Counted from the first letter of the stretch, positions 38,090 through 48,006 are shown. The stretch: 64,000 bases of DNA from Eubacteriales bacterium (GCA_030526265.1 JAUNDE010000004.1:1-64000), one strand, 5' to 3'. Translations and numbers: made by a program. The notes: a model not told the origin generated them from the letters alone.

Positions 38090-38587
38090 TCAATTACTTA
38101 TTTGGCTTTCTTTCACCTTCAGCTGCTTCTTCTTCTCGCGGAGTTCGCGAAAGAACAGCTTCATCATGAAGCTGCACTCTTCTTCAAGCACTCCGATGGT
38201 AAGTTCTGCCTGATGATTGAACTCAGCGACGGTGAGAAGATTTAATATGGACCCTGCACATCCTGCTTTTGGATTCATGCAGCCGATGACAACTCTTGGA
38301 ATCCGGGACTGTATGATCGCTCCGGCGCACATCTGACATGGTTCGAGTGTCACGTACATCGTACACTCTTCAAGCCTCCAGTCTCCGATCTTCCTGCTCG
38401 CCTTGCGGATCGCTGTGATCTCCGCATGAGCCAGAGGATTCTTCTCTGTATTTCTCCGGTTATAACCTCTTCCGATGATCTTCCCGTCGTGCACGATCAC
38501 GCATCCTATCGGAGTCTCTTCAAGTGCGTACGCCTTCTTTGCCTGTTTGATTGCTTCTTTCATATATTTTTCATCCATAGTATTCAT
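38090..38587 (-). CDS. tadA: tRNA-specific adenosine deaminase
   Basis: TadA deaminates the wobble adenosine of tRNA-Arg(ACG) to inosine. The 165-residue protein starts at 38585-38587 after GGGAGAG; an in-frame MDEKYM three codons later is an alternative. The zinc and catalytic motifs are LAHAEITAI (His and Glu) and LEPCQMCAGA (two Cys). The C-terminal LFFRELREKKK matches the family. It lies downstream of the SRP RNA in convergent orientation, a neighbourhood also seen in other Firmicutes. Confidence 0.94.
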   Translation of the reverse strand: MNTMDEKYMKEAIKQAKKAYALEETPIGCVIVHDGKIIGRGYNRRNTEKNPLAHAEITAIRKASRKIGDWRLEECTMYVTLEPCQMCAGAIIQSRIPRVVIGCMNPKAGCAGSILNLLTVAEFNHQAELTIGVLEEECSFMMKLFFRELREKKKQLKVKESQISN

Positions 38588-38667
38588 AGTAAACTCTCCC
38601 GTTTCCAAAAAATCTATAATCTGTCTTTGATGTATTTTCTATTCGTTCTGAATGCCAGAAAGACCTG

Positions 38668-39624
38668 TCATCTTTGAATTTTCTGTCGCACCTTTCGGCA
38701 CCAGTAACCAAAGGGTTCCTTTTCTTCATCACTCACTTTAAGAAAACTTGAGAATCCAAAATTCTGTGCCGCCTTCTCTTCCCGTTTGTGATAAACGCCC
38801 GGAACACCAAGCCACAATCCATCTTCCTCTTCGATCAGGACAAGATAATGATAATTATAATACCCATGAAGAAGGAAGCTGTTATTTGCAAGTCTCCATT
38901 CACAGCGCGGGAGCAGCGCAATCTCCTGTCTCGTGATCTTACGCACATTCGGTTTCCCGCTCTCCGTCTTCTCCTTTGGCTCTTCCGGTTTATCCGACAC
39001 ACAATCTTTTACATCATCTTCTCTTACATGCGTTTCTCTCTCGCAGTACTTTTCTTCTTCACAAGGGTTTTCCTCTTCACAAAGAGTTTCTTCCTCACAA
39101 GCGTTTTCTTCTTCACAGGGAGCTTCTTCTTCACGATCGGATTCCGCATCCTGCATGACTTCCTGCACTATCGCCTCTGTGAATGTCGGTTCGAGTTCCC
39201 GCATTTCCTGAGAACGGACTACCATTTCACCCGCATGGACCGGCATGTCATTCCACGAAGCAGCATAAACGCGCCCGCTCTCTGTTCTCAGAATAATACC
39301 CTGAATTTTTTCATACGTTTCCACGTTCCACATATCTTCCGGCGTAAATGTCAGGATATAATGAATGGAAGGATTGATATTATCAATCATCCCCTGGTAT
39401 ATACCGACCGGGATATCTCCTTCCATTTCATACACATACACTTTCATCATTTGTTCTGCCCCAAGCCGAAATCCCTGTCCATGTATATGTACAATGGTTT
39501 TCGACTCATCTTTCTGAACCTTGACAAATCCTGTATTTCTTATTCTTTGATTTTCCTTGTATTCAAACAGATATCGAACAAACGGTTTCAAATAATCACT
39601 TCCATCTGAGGATATATTCTCCAC
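38668..39624 (-). CDS. Protein of unknown function with a Cys-(Glu)3 hexad repeat
   Basis: The 318-residue protein has a conserved-looking N-terminal domain (1-150, with TIVHIHGQGFRLGAEQMMKV), a repeat linker, and a C-terminal domain (about 230-318, NNSFLLHGYYNYHYLVLIEE, then GVPGVYHKREEKAAQNFGF). It may be the Lachnospiraceae family annotated DUF6128; that is from memory. The linker has Cys at exactly 170, 176, 182, 188 and 194, each followed by Glu-rich residues (CEEENA, CEEETL, CEEENP, CEEEKY, CERETH), encoded by an 18-bp DNA period. It has no signal peptide. It lies between tadA and dgt. Confidence 0.8.
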   Translation of the reverse strand: MENISSDGSDYLKPFVRYLFEYKENQRIRNTGFVKVQKDESKTIVHIHGQGFRLGAEQMMKVYVYEMEGDIPVGIYQGMIDNINPSIHYILTFTPEDMWNVETYEKIQGIILRTESGRVYAASWNDMPVHAGEMVVRSQEMRELEPTFTEAIVQEVMQDAESDREEEAPCEEENACEEETLCEEENPCEEEKYCERETHVREDDVKDCVSDKPEEPKEKTESGKPNVRKITRQEIALLPRCEWRLANNSFLLHGYYNYHYLVLIEEEDGLWLGVPGVYHKREEKAAQNFGFSSFLKVSDEEKEPFGYWCRKVRQKIQR

Positions 39625-39663
39625 AGTTTATTCTTTTCTTTCAAATATTATTCCACAAATATT

Positions 39664-41097
39664 TTATACATTCGCAGTCAGTTCCTGATACAGCCTCTTC
39701 GCGTAACTGTCTGTCATTCCGCAGATATCATCCGTCGCAAGAAGCAGCCGCAGATACAGTTTCTCCGCCTCACTTTTCCCCTGCGCATGAAAATGATATG
39801 CACTCTTATAATTATCCGAAATAAAGTACAGAAGTCTCCGGTCTATTGTCTCCATCTCTACTGTTTTATCATCATACCCGATCACTGCATTCATGTACTT
39901 GTCCATCAGATAATTCAGGATGACACTGTCTCTGACCTCCATTCGGTAAATATAATCGGACGTAAAAATCTCGCGAAATGCCAGATCTCCCAGAAGACTC
40001 ATCAATTTCTCAGCAAACGTCTGATGGAACAGGTCGTATTTGTACGTTCCTTCCATGATTGCTTCATAATTCGAAGTGAATCCGTATGTTGCGCAGTTCA
40101 CAAGAAATCCCTGCACACGAATCACCCAGTTTTTGATCGCGTATTCTTCCGGATTTCTCACATGGATATCACGCCCTCTGTCATATAACTCTTTCAGCTT
40201 CCGGGACGGGACAAAGGAGCCTCTCGTCTGTGCATATGTTGCCTCCAGTTCTTTCAGTTCCTCCATCAGTTTGTGATACGACAAAAATCCCTTTACAAAT
40301 CCATCTTCAATGTCAGCTGTTTTGTAAGCAATGTCATCTGCCGCCTCCAGAATAAAAGTCAGCGGGTGACGGCATCCATTCGTTCCGGTCTCTCTTGTTA
40401 TATCTTCAAAGATTTCTCTGTCCGCATAATAATAACCAAGCTTCTTATCCTTGATATCTCCGCTTTTTGGATTTATCTCAAGCGACGAAACCGGATATTT
40501 GATTATCGTGCCAAGCAGTGCATACGTAAGGTTCATCCCCCGTTCATCCACAAGATAGTGAAGCTTTGTCACAAGACGAAGTGCCTGTGCATTTCCCTCA
40601 AAATGATACAGATCCTCTCTCATCTGCGGTTCAAGCACATCCAGTATCGGACGCCCATGATACTGCATCTTGCTCAGATTTTTCTGAAACCATTCCCTTA
40701 TCGACTCTTCACCGAAGTGCCCGAACGGCGGATTGCCGATATCGTGGATCAATCCGGCACATTGCAGGATATCACAGATATCTTCCTTCATTTGAACTGT
40801 AAATGACCTATCTTTTTTATATGCCAGAATATTCTCTCCGATATTCTGACCAAGTGATTTGGCAAACGAAGAAACTTCCAGAGAATGCGTTAATCTCGTA
40901 CGGACAAAGTCACTCTGATCTAACGGAAATACCTGCGTTTTATCCTGCAGCCTTCGAAATGATGCGCTCCCAATGATGCGCTGATAATCTTTCTCAAATT
41001 CACTTCGAAGATCACCCGTCTTCTGACCTGTCTGTCTGCCTGCTGTACCTTTATATCTCTTTTTCGATAATAATTGTTCCCAATTCAATCTGCTCAC
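39664..41097 (-). CDS. dgt: Deoxyguanosinetriphosphate triphosphohydrolase (HD domain)
   Basis: The 477-residue enzyme cleaves dGTP to deoxyguanosine and triphosphate. HD-domain metal ligands are visible in TRLTHSLEVSSFAKSLG (His) and LIHDIGNPPFGHFGE (His-Asp), with LEAADDIAYKTADIED later supplying the third ligand. The N-terminal RSEFEKDYQRIIGSASFRRL is the family dNTP-binding segment. The length is that of the long Firmicutes form. It follows the XRE-type gene by 6 bases and is probably coupled to it. Confidence 0.93.
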   Translation of the reverse strand: MSRLNWEQLLSKKRYKGTAGRQTGQKTGDLRSEFEKDYQRIIGSASFRRLQDKTQVFPLDQSDFVRTRLTHSLEVSSFAKSLGQNIGENILAYKKDRSFTVQMKEDICDILQCAGLIHDIGNPPFGHFGEESIREWFQKNLSKMQYHGRPILDVLEPQMREDLYHFEGNAQALRLVTKLHYLVDERGMNLTYALLGTIIKYPVSSLEINPKSGDIKDKKLGYYYADREIFEDITRETGTNGCRHPLTFILEAADDIAYKTADIEDGFVKGFLSYHKLMEELKELEATYAQTRGSFVPSRKLKELYDRGRDIHVRNPEEYAIKNWVIRVQGFLVNCATYGFTSNYEAIMEGTYKYDLFHQTFAEKLMSLLGDLAFREIFTSDYIYRMEVRDSVILNYLMDKYMNAVIGYDDKTVEMETIDRRLLYFISDNYKSAYHFHAQGKSEAEKLYLRLLLATDDICGMTDSYAKRLYQELTANV

Positions 41098-41103
41098 ACT
41101 CTC

Positions 41104-42396
41104 TTAATCAAGGTAAATCGGTGGCTCGTAATCTTTTCCAAGAAGTGCTTTCTTTCTCTCCTGATATCCAAGGAATGCCCACTCCGTCATATCTGTCCAT
41201 GCATGATCTCTTCTGTCATATACCTGAACATATCCGATTCTCTTTGGATGCATACGAACACTGTTTGTCTCATACTCGTGATTTGTATAAGGATTCATTT
41301 CTCCTTTTGTCAGATCTTCTGCATCTTCATCGATCTCTTCATCTTCAGGTTCCTCATATGCCGGCTCCTCGTATACAGGCTCTTCATATGTCTGCCGGCC
41401 GTAAAGTTCTGTCCGCTCCGGTTCTGTGTATGATGCATATGCTTCCTCTTCCGGCTGTTCTTCATAGCGGCCGTATTCTTCTGCCAGCAGCTGCTCTCTG
41501 CGTTCCGCCTCCAGACGTTCCCGCTCACGCTGCTCACGTTCTCTTCGTTCACGTTCCTGCTCTTCTCTCTTATTTCTGCGCTGGAACATACCTCTCCATC
41601 CGGAAGATTTCTTTTCTTCTCTGTTTGTATGAACCGGCTCCGCCTCCTTCTTCGCAGAAGACGATCTTTCCAGTTCTTCGAGCTCCCGCATCACGCTTTC
41701 GATATCATCGATCGCTGTTCTTTCTGCCTCCGGCGCTGCAGCTTCCTCATATGCAGGAATTTCCGTTTCACCTACAGGCTCTTCATTGCCTGAAGCTTCC
41801 GTCACCTCTTCTACGGCAGCTTCTTCCGCATTCACTTCTGAAGATTCTGCTGTCTCCTGCACTGCCTGATCTACGTATACAGGCTCTTCATATGCAGGTG
41901 TTTCTTCCACGGGCTCCTCTGAAACTTTCGGAAGTTTCGCAGTCTCCTGTTTCTGAAGCTCCTCATGGATCTCCAGATAATCTCCCAGTGTCATTTCTTT
42001 TTCTGACGGCTCTTTTTCCATCTCTGACGGAATCTGATCCATCGCATCTGCAAGACGGGCTTTCTCTGACTCCTTCGCTCTCTTTTCTTTGCGTTCTTTC
42101 GCTCTGGCAAGCTTTGAAAGCTCTTTTTTCGTCGGCGGAACGGTCTCAATATTGGACGCACGTTCAACAGACTCACTATCTGCTAAAATACTGAGCTGAA
42201 ACGGACATCCCAAAATATCCGCGATCATACGCATATCCTGCTCCTGGAAATTATCACGTCCAAGTCTCTGCGTAAGATTCTGGCGGGACATCTTTTTTCC
42301 TGTTCTCTCTTCAATTATCTCTGCGAGTTCTTTGATTGTCATGCCTTTTCGGCTTAAGATAATTTTGACCTGTTCTCCGAATGTTAGATTTAACAT
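41104..42396 (-). CDS. XRE-type helix-turn-helix protein with long acidic linker
   Basis: The 430-residue protein begins with a Cro/CI-type helix-turn-helix (1-65, MTIKELAEIIEERTGKKMSRQNLTQRL in outline). A long low-complexity, highly acidic linker (about 75-355) follows, with Glu/Lys/Arg runs and a YEEP-type repeat (about 165-180 and 337-351). A compact conserved-looking C-terminus (about 370-430) ends KRIGYVQVYDRRDHAWTDM and ALLGKDYEPPIYLD. I do not recognise the family. A strong promoter lies about 200 bases upstream and AAGGAGG precedes the ATG; dgt follows by 6 bases. The architecture suggests a DNA-binding anchor tied to a tail by a flexible linker. Confidence 0.8.
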   Translation of the reverse strand: MLNLTFGEQVKIILSRKGMTIKELAEIIEERTGKKMSRQNLTQRLGRDNFQEQDMRMIADILGCPFQLSILADSESVERASNIETVPPTKKELSKLARAKERKEKRAKESEKARLADAMDQIPSEMEKEPSEKEMTLGDYLEIHEELQKQETAKLPKVSEEPVEETPAYEEPVYVDQAVQETAESSEVNAEEAAVEEVTEASGNEEPVGETEIPAYEEAAAPEAERTAIDDIESVMRELEELERSSSAKKEAEPVHTNREEKKSSGWRGMFQRRNKREEQERERREREQRERERLEAERREQLLAEEYGRYEEQPEEEAYASYTEPERTELYGRQTYEEPVYEEPAYEEPEDEEIDEDAEDLTKGEMNPYTNHEYETNSVRMHPKRIGYVQVYDRRDHAWTDMTEWAFLGYQERKKALLGKDYEPPIYLD

Positions 42397-42411
42397 GATA
42401 TAGACTCCTCC

Positions 42412-42582
42412 TTATTCATACATGCACTGTACCGTATCAGACGTGAATACAGCACATGACAGACAGATGCACTTCTCTCCCTGAAATGGTCCCATCTGAC
42501 TGTGATTATTTATACTCCCATGATGTTTATCAAATACTCTCCCCTGTTTGTAAATAAAATAGTTTCTTGATAAACCAATCAT
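42412..42582 (-). CDS. Possible 56-residue leader peptide in the XRE-type gene leader
   Basis: An open frame starts at 42580-42582 (MIGLSRNYFIYKQGRVFDKH) and ends 15 bases before the XRE-type start codon, filling most of the leader. The C-terminal part is Cys-rich (EKCICLSCAVFTSD, then QCMYE). The start is only about 8-10 bases after the predicted transcription start, with a weak GTGGGA site, so translation is uncertain. An internal Met (MGPFQGEK) has no site either. It may be chance. Confidence 0.25.
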   Translation of the reverse strand: MIGLSRNYFIYKQGRVFDKHHGSINNHSQMGPFQGEKCICLSCAVFTSDTVQCMYE

Positions 42583-42596
42583 TTTCCCACGTACTT

Positions 42597-42625
42597 ATAG
42601 TATCAGATAAAAAAATATTCGTCAA
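42597..42625 (-). promoter_or_regulatory. Promoter of the XRE-type / dgt operon
   Basis: TTGACG (42620-42625) and TACTAT (42597-42602) on the minus strand are 17 bases apart. The predicted start near 42590 leaves a leader of about 195 bases before the XRE-type gene. Confidence 0.75.
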
Positions 42626-42638
42626 CGATGCTGACCTT

Positions 42639-43523
42639 CTATTTTAAAATAAAATCTGTTCTTCTCTCATTCACAATCATAGGTGTAAATGGTTCCACCT
42701 TGAATTTATCCACAAACATATGACATTTGCAGAGAAACAGGTAATAAACATTGATCCCGCTTCCACGCAGAGTCTCAAAATTCCCCTGTCCTTTTGCGAT
42801 GCACACATCTGAAGTCTCTGCCCATTCTTTTGGATATCCGCACATGCGTTCCAGTGGCGTTCCCGGCACGTATGTTCCATTTGGAATGATCTCTGCCACC
42901 TGATCAAACCCGATCAGCTTCGCATCTTCCTCTGTCGCATCATTGAGTACGAATTCTCCTCTCACCATAACGCCGATCTGAAGTTCCGGATATAATTCTT
43001 TCAGAACGGTAACAAAGAACTTGTCCAGCACGACCTCTCCTGCATTGTCAACAATATATAAAAGCTTCTTTGCACTTGCGAGATCATTCCGAAGGTTTTC
43101 CACTTCTTCCGGATTGAAGCCGATATTTTTTCTTGCAGCCAGAAGTTCCCGAAGCTTCGATTCCTGCACATCGTCCACTGCGATCGCATCAATGTAATTT
43201 CCTGTGATGGCATACTGCATCCCCGCAAGGAGTGGATCCTCATCCTGTCTGATTTCATCTGTGACTTCCTTTTCCAGCGAAAGAAGAATATCATTATAAA
43301 CACTCTTTATATCACCAAACAGCTCCTCTGTGGAGCGATATTCTCCAATCATCTGAAGCATTTCCGCCATGACTTCCGGTGCAGACATCGTCTCCCCCAA
43401 TCCGACGATTTCTGCCAGACGTTCTTTTGCCTCTTCTCTTTTATCTTCCGGAAATGCCGCGTCCTCAATATAACCGATTGCCTTTACTTCACAGCAGTCC
43501 ACACAAACCTTATTCGCTTTCAT
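42639..43523 (-). CDS. DUF89 / ARMT1-like family protein
   Basis: The 294-residue protein belongs to the damage-control phosphatase-like DUF89 fold. An N-terminal CxxC (VCVDCCEVKA) is followed by a helical domain and a metal-binding core with IVDNAGEVVLDKFF, LNDATEEDA and AKGQGNFETLRG, where Asp and Asn residues normally hold a divalent metal. Family members hydrolyse phosphorylated metabolites, but the substrate here is unknown. It lies 90 bases downstream of the second V-type ATPase operon on the same strand, the gap containing two small hairpins. A paralogue lies at 57410-58285. Confidence 0.85.
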   Translation of the reverse strand: MKANKVCVDCCEVKAIGYIEDAAFPEDKREEAKERLAEIVGLGETMSAPEVMAEMLQMIGEYRSTEELFGDIKSVYNDILLSLEKEVTDEIRQDEDPLLAGMQYAITGNYIDAIAVDDVQESKLRELLAARKNIGFNPEEVENLRNDLASAKKLLYIVDNAGEVVLDKFFVTVLKELYPELQIGVMVRGEFVLNDATEEDAKLIGFDQVAEIIPNGTYVPGTPLERMCGYPKEWAETSDVCIAKGQGNFETLRGSGINVYYLFLCKCHMFVDKFKVEPFTPMIVNERRTDFILK

Positions 43524-43612
43524 ACATACCTCAATATTTCTTGTTATTTTCGGGCCGAACGCTCGCGAAGTCCGAGCCCCGACTCTGGTTCATTTTCGCT
43601 GAAAGGCGCTTC

Positions 43613-44233
43613 TTACGAAGCCCCTTTCATATTTTTGATTACTTTTAATCTCGTAAACTCTTCACGATCCTTCTCCTCCAGTGCATCAGAAATATTTTTC
43701 ACCAGATTTGTATACATCGGAATCGTGATATTGTGCAGTGCATTCGCTCTTTTCTGCGTCTTCTTGATATTTGCCGCCAGACGATACGCACTGTTTTCTA
43801 CTTCCGACAGCTTGATCGTAAGATCCTTCACTTCGCGAAAAGCCTCCCGGACCATATCGATCGATTCTGACGTCGTGCTGAATGCATAAGTCAGGTCATT
43901 CTGTTTTTCATCATATTTCACACGAGGGATTTCCGTGCCCATAATACTTCTCGTCTGTATCTGGATCGAATCTTCGATCGGTACCGTGTATGCCAGCTGC
44001 TGAACTCTGCTGATGCCGTGCTCGATATTTGCTCGCTGCAGACAGGCATATGCCTTCGTAAAAGTCGAGTCGATCTGTTCCTGGATCTCCTTCGCCTCAT
44101 CGATCAGCGCCATCAGTTCCTTTAACAGAACATTTCGCTTCTTATCCATAAGATCATAGCCCTGCTTTGCAAGCCCCAGTGAATTCTTTGCGAGCATCAG
44201 ATTCCCTTTTGTAGGAAATTGTCTCGGATCCAT
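43613..44233 (-). CDS. ntpD: V-type ATPase subunit D (second operon)
   Basis: The 206-residue rotor shaft subunit begins MDPRQFPTKGNLMLAKNSLGLAKQG and has the conserved C-terminal helix TQKRANALHNITIPMYTNLVK. It starts 3 bases after ntpB of the same operon, with no insertion between them, unlike in the first operon. Sequence identity to the other D protein is clearly low by eye, so the two operons are not a recent duplication. The stop codon lies inside a small hairpin (GGGGCTTC-GTAA-GAAGCGCC). Confidence 0.94.
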   Translation of the reverse strand: MDPRQFPTKGNLMLAKNSLGLAKQGYDLMDKKRNVLLKELMALIDEAKEIQEQIDSTFTKAYACLQRANIEHGISRVQQLAYTVPIEDSIQIQTRSIMGTEIPRVKYDEKQNDLTYAFSTTSESIDMVREAFREVKDLTIKLSEVENSAYRLAANIKKTQKRANALHNITIPMYTNLVKNISDALEEKDREEFTRLKVIKNMKGAS

Positions 44234-44236
44234 ATA

Positions 44237-45619
44237 CTACACCTCTTTTTCAGCATAATATTTCTCAATGATCTTCGTGTCAATTCGGTCAAGTTCTTCT
44301 TTTGGCAAAATCCGAAGAAGCTCCCACCCAAGATCAAGTGTCTCCTCCATCGAACGGTTCTCACCCGTCCCCTGACCAACATATCTCTTTTCAAACTCTG
44401 TGCCGAATTTCAGATACAGTTTATCGATCGGCGACAGCTCATCCTCTCCGATAACAGATGCAAGATTCCTTGCCTCTCCCACCTTTGCGTAGGAAGAGAA
44501 AAGCTGATTTGCAAGTCCCTGATGGTCTTCTCTTGTAAATCCTTCACCGATACCGTCTTTCATGAGTCGCGACAACGACGGCAGAACGCTGATCGGCGGG
44601 TAGATTCCCTGCGCGAACAGATTACGGTCAAGGACTACCTGACCTTCTGTGATATATCCGGTAAGATCCGGAATCGGGTGTGTAATATCATCATTCGGCA
44701 TCGTAAGGATCGGAAGCTGTGTTACCGATCCGTTCACTCCCTGCACAATTCCGGCCCGCTCATAGATCGTTGCAAGCTCACTGTACAGATATCCCGGATA
44801 ACCTTTTCTGGACGGGATCTCACCTCTCGAAGAAGAAACTTCTCGCATCGCCTCTGCAAACGATGTCATATCTGTCAGAATGACCAGAATATGCTTACCG
44901 CACTCAAATGCAAGGTATTCTGCGACGGTAAGCGCCACCTTTGGTGTGATCAGTCGTTCTACAACAGGATCATTTGCAAGGTTCAGGAACATACAGACAT
45001 GATCCGATACCCCGCTTTCCTCAAATGCCTTGCGGAAGAAATCCGCCACATCATGCTTGACACCCATCGCAGCAAATACGATCGCAAACTCTTCATCCGA
45101 ATCATCGCCAAGCGATGCCTGCCTTACGATCTGTGCAGCGAGCAGATCATGCGGAATTCCGTTTCCCGAGAAGATCGGGAGCTTCTGTCCGCGGATCAGT
45201 GTCGTCAGTCCATCGATCGCCGAAATACCCGTACGGATATAGTTGCGCGGATACTCCCGCCTTACCGGGTTTAGCGGAAGTCCGTTTACATCTCTTCTGT
45301 CCGCCGCGACAAGATTTCCCATCCCGTCGATCGGCTGTCCGATACCATTAAATGTTCTTCCGAGCATATCCTCGGATACCGCCACTTCCATCGGCCGTCC
45401 ACTCAGTCTTGTATGCGTATTCCGAAGCGACATATTGTCTGTCCCTTCGAACACCTGGATCACAGCCTTATCGTCGTTCAGTTCCACGATACGGCCCATT
45501 TTCTTTTCTTTTCCATCTACCACGAACTCTACGATCTCATCGTAAAACGCATCCTGTAATCCTTCAAGGACAACGAGAGGTCCGTTAATATTGCTCAAGC
45601 CTAAATATTCAATTGCCAT
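44237..45619 (-). CDS. ntpB: V-type ATPase subunit B (second operon)
   Basis: The 460-residue non-catalytic ring subunit has [40 protein letters not shown] (no Walker A), [21 protein letters not shown] and [20 protein letters not shown]. The fold and length match the first operon's B, but many positions differ. It starts 14 bases after ntpA, and its stop is 3 bases before ntpD. GGAGGA lies before the ATG. Confidence 0.96.
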   Translation of the reverse strand: MAIEYLGLSNINGPLVVLEGLQDAFYDEIVEFVVDGKEKKMGRIVELNDDKAVIQVFEGTDNMSLRNTHTRLSGRPMEVAVSEDMLGRTFNGIGQPIDGMGNLVAADRRDVNGLPLNPVRREYPRNYIRTGISAIDGLTTLIRGQKLPIFSGNGIPHDLLAAQIVRQASLGDDSDEEFAIVFAAMGVKHDVADFFRKAFEESGVSDHVCMFLNLANDPVVERLITPKVALTVAEYLAFECGKHILVILTDMTSFAEAMREVSSSRGEIPSRKGYPGYLYSELATIYERAGIVQGVNGSVTQLPILTMPNDDITHPIPDLTGYITEGQVVLDRNLFAQGIYPPISVLPSLSRLMKDGIGEGFTREDHQGLANQLFSSYAKVGEARNLASVIGEDELSPIDKLYLKFGTEFEKRYVGQGTGENRSMEETLDLGWELLRILPKEELDRIDTKIIEKYYAEKEV

Positions 45620-45633
45620 ATCCTCTCCTCCTT

Positions 45634-47409
45634 TTACGCATTTTTCTCAAGTACAAGGTCGTAGAACGCATCAATCTCATTCTTATACAGATCCAGAAGC
45701 GCAAGATTGTCATTCGGTACATCATATTTGATCGCAATCACTTTCTCAAAGATTCCTTCTCTCTTAAGCACTGACATCGGATGTCCCATTGCGATCAATT
45801 TTCTGCTCTTTTTATACAGATACAGAATCACATCCATCATTTTGAACTGCTTCTCAAGAGATACACATGTGTCATCCTTATGAAACGCATTCTGCTGAAG
45901 GAAGCCAAGACGGATGACTTTCGCAATCTCAAGGATCAGCTTCTGATCGTCCGGAAGCACATCACTTCCGATCAGCTTTACGATCTCCATCAGGCTGTTT
46001 TCCTGGCCGAGGATGGACATCAGTCTGTTTCGGTAATCCACAAACTTTGGAGATACGTGGTCAATGTACCATCCACTCAGATCTGTCGTATATTCACTGT
46101 AACTCGTCAGCCAGTGGATCGCAGGGAAATGCCTTGAATATGCAAGTGATTTGTCCAGTCCCCAGAAGCAGCGGACAAATCGCTTCGTATTCTGTGTTAC
46201 AGGCTCCGAGAAATCTCCGCCCTGCGGAGAAACAGCACCGATGATCGATACGGATCCCGTCTCCCCTCCTAATGTCTGCATCATTCCTGCACGCTCATAG
46301 AATGCGGAAAGCCTTGATGCAAGGTAAGCCGGAAATCCTTCTTCCGCAGGCATTTCTTCCAGACGTCCGGAAAGCTCACGGAGCGCCTCTGCCCAACGTG
46401 AAGTAGAGTCTGCCATGATCGCGACATCGTATCCCATATCTCTGTAATATTCAGCCAGAGTGATTCCTGTATAGATCGATGCCTCACGGGCTGCCACCGG
46501 CATGTTCGATGTATTGGCGATCAGTGTTGTGCGGTCCATCAAAGGATTCCCACTTTTCGGATCCACAAGTTCACTGAATTCTTCCAGAACCTGTGTCATC
46601 TCATTTCCACGCTCTCCACAACCGATATAAACGATAATATCCGCATCAGACCACTTCGCGATCTGATGCTGTGTCATTGTCTTACCCGTTCCAAATCCAC
46701 CCGGGATCGCCGCTGTTCCTCCCTTTGCGATCGGGAACATCGTATCAAGCACCCTCTGTCCGGTCACGAGCGGAACACTCGCCGGAAATCTCTTGTGCAC
46801 CGGTCTTGGCACACGGATCGGCCATTTCTGTGTCATTGTCAGCTCATCGATCTCTCCGTTTGATCGCCTGATCCTGATCAGCACGTCTCCGATCGTATAG
46901 TCACCGTCTTCCACAACAGATACCACAACTGCAGATCCAACCTCCGGCGGAACCATGCATTTGTGTGTGATCGCTCTTGTCTCCGGAACCTCCGCAAAGA
47001 TACTTCCTCCATGGACAAGATCTCCTTCCTTCACCGTAATATGAGTACTCCATTTCTTCTCTGTGTCAAGAGAATCCACACTTACGCCACGTGAGATAAA
47101 TGCGCCGCCATGCTCTGCAATACTCTCAAGCGGTCTCTCAATACCATCAAAAATGTTATTCAGGATTCCCGGTGCCAATGTGACAGATACCGACGAGCCG
47201 GTCGATTCTACCAGTTCTCCCGGACGAAGTCCCGATGTCTCTTCGTATACCTGGATCGTTGTTCTGTCTTTATCAAGAGAAATCACTTCTCCTACCAGCT
47301 TTTCCTTACCGACATAAACCATTTCGGACATTTTAAATTCTGTCTGCCCTTTGATGTAAATAACCGGTCCGTTGATTCCATATATTTTTCCTGTCGTACT
47401 TTTAGACAA
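45634..47409 (-). CDS. ntpA: V-type ATPase catalytic subunit A (second operon), TTG start
   Basis: The catalytic subunit has Walker [36 protein letters not shown] and [20 protein letters not shown]. The most likely start is the TTG at 47407-47409: GGGAGG is eight bases before it and the protein then begins [15 protein letters not shown], matching the family. It overlaps the ntpE stop by 8 bases. The nearest in-frame ATG upstream (47433) has no site and would extend the protein into unrelated sequence. The product is then 591 residues. A TTG start may hold A output down, but coupling to ntpE could offset this. Confidence 0.93.
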   Translation of the reverse strand: MSKSTTGKIYGINGPVIYIKGQTEFKMSEMVYVGKEKLVGEVISLDKDRTTIQVYEETSGLRPGELVESTGSSVSVTLAPGILNNIFDGIERPLESIAEHGGAFISRGVSVDSLDTEKKWSTHITVKEGDLVHGGSIFAEVPETRAITHKCMVPPEVGSAVVVSVVEDGDYTIGDVLIRIRRSNGEIDELTMTQKWPIRVPRPVHKRFPASVPLVTGQRVLDTMFPIAKGGTAAIPGGFGTGKTMTQHQIAKWSDADIIVYIGCGERGNEMTQVLEEFSELVDPKSGNPLMDRTTLIANTSNMPVAAREASIYTGITLAEYYRDMGYDVAIMADSTSRWAEALRELSGRLEEMPAEEGFPAYLASRLSAFYERAGMMQTLGGETGSVSIIGAVSPQGGDFSEPVTQNTKRFVRCFWGLDKSLAYSRHFPAIHWLTSYSEYTTDLSGWYIDHVSPKFVDYRNRLMSILGQENSLMEIVKLIGSDVLPDDQKLILEIAKVIRLGFLQQNAFHKDDTCVSLEKQFKMMDVILYLYKKSRKLIAMGHPMSVLKREGIFEKVIAIKYDVPNDNLALLDLYKNEIDAFYDLVLEKNA

Positions 47410-47998
47410 TGCCGGCACCTCCCTCGAACTCATAGTCCTGATATGCCTGCTCCAATGCACCCTTGAATCCGTGATCGATCAACACATTTCTATTGCGGAT
47501 CACAGCGCGAACTCCACCGATGAAATCTTCTTTGCTCACAGTCAGTTTCACACCCGTATGCTCTTCCAGGTATTCCATTTTATCTGCATCAGATGGATTG
47601 ATATAGATCGTGATCTCTTCTCCATTTGCATATCTTGCTGCTTTTTCAATATAATTCACGAGACATTCCTTATACTCTTCTGTCTTCATAAATTCACAGA
47701 GCTTCTGCTCCACTTCCTCGAACAGTTTCTGTTTTAACTGTTTCTGTTTTCTTCCGTATTCACGCTTCAGCTCAAGGCTCGCCTGCGATGCTGCCATATT
47801 CTTTTTCTGCCTTGCAGTGATCTTCTCTGCCCTGATACGTGTCTCAGACTGGCGGATCGCTTCCTCCTTATGCTGCTCATACACCCGGTTCAGTTTGTTT
47901 GTATGCTCTTTCACAATAGAGTCCGCTTCAAGTCTTGCCTGCCGCATCGCAACTTCCTGCAAATACGCAATCTTTTCTTCTATCGTCAAACTTCTCAC
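47402..47998 (-). CDS. ntpE: V-type ATPase subunit E (second operon)
   Basis: The 198-residue peripheral stalk subunit has a long N-terminal coiled coil (IAYLQEVAMRQARLEADSIV onward to about 110) and a C-terminal head-binding domain ending GGVRAVIRNRNVLIDHGFKG. It overlaps the TTG start of ntpA by 8 bases. Its partner is the G/H subunit at 51773-52084. It follows the F subunit gene by 8 bases. Confidence 0.9.
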   Translation of the reverse strand: MRSLTIEEKIAYLQEVAMRQARLEADSIVKEHTNKLNRVYEQHKEEAIRQSETRIRAEKITARQKKNMAASQASLELKREYGRKQKQLKQKLFEEVEQKLCEFMKTEEYKECLVNYIEKAARYANGEEITIYINPSDADKMEYLEEHTGVKLTVSKEDFIGGVRAVIRNRNVLIDHGFKGALEQAYQDYEFEGGAGIV

Positions 47999-48006
47999 CT
48001 TCCTTG

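Noticed and set aside
39040..39130. Short direct repeats that might suggest a CRISPR array
   Set aside because: The 18-bp period lies in frame within a coding sequence and encodes Cys-Glu hexads; there are no spacers.
38788..39609. 273-codon plus-strand frame with Phe/Leu-rich runs resembling a membrane protein
   Set aside because: It is the antisense of the Glu-rich repeat gene; the hydrophobic look comes from Glu and Lys codons read backwards.
41121..42194. 357-codon plus-strand frame
   Set aside because: It is a by-product of the repetitive acidic coding on the opposite strand; composition is Leu/Pro/His-rich with no domain.
43545..43625. Hairpins between ntpD (second operon) and the DUF89 gene as a terminator
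   Set aside because: The stems (GGGGCTTC/GAAGCGCC and GCTCG/CGAGC) are not followed by a T run, so I did not call a terminator.
44219..45274. 351-codon plus-strand frame opposite ntpB
   Set aside because: Antisense to a conserved ATPase subunit; no start signal and no recognisable domain.
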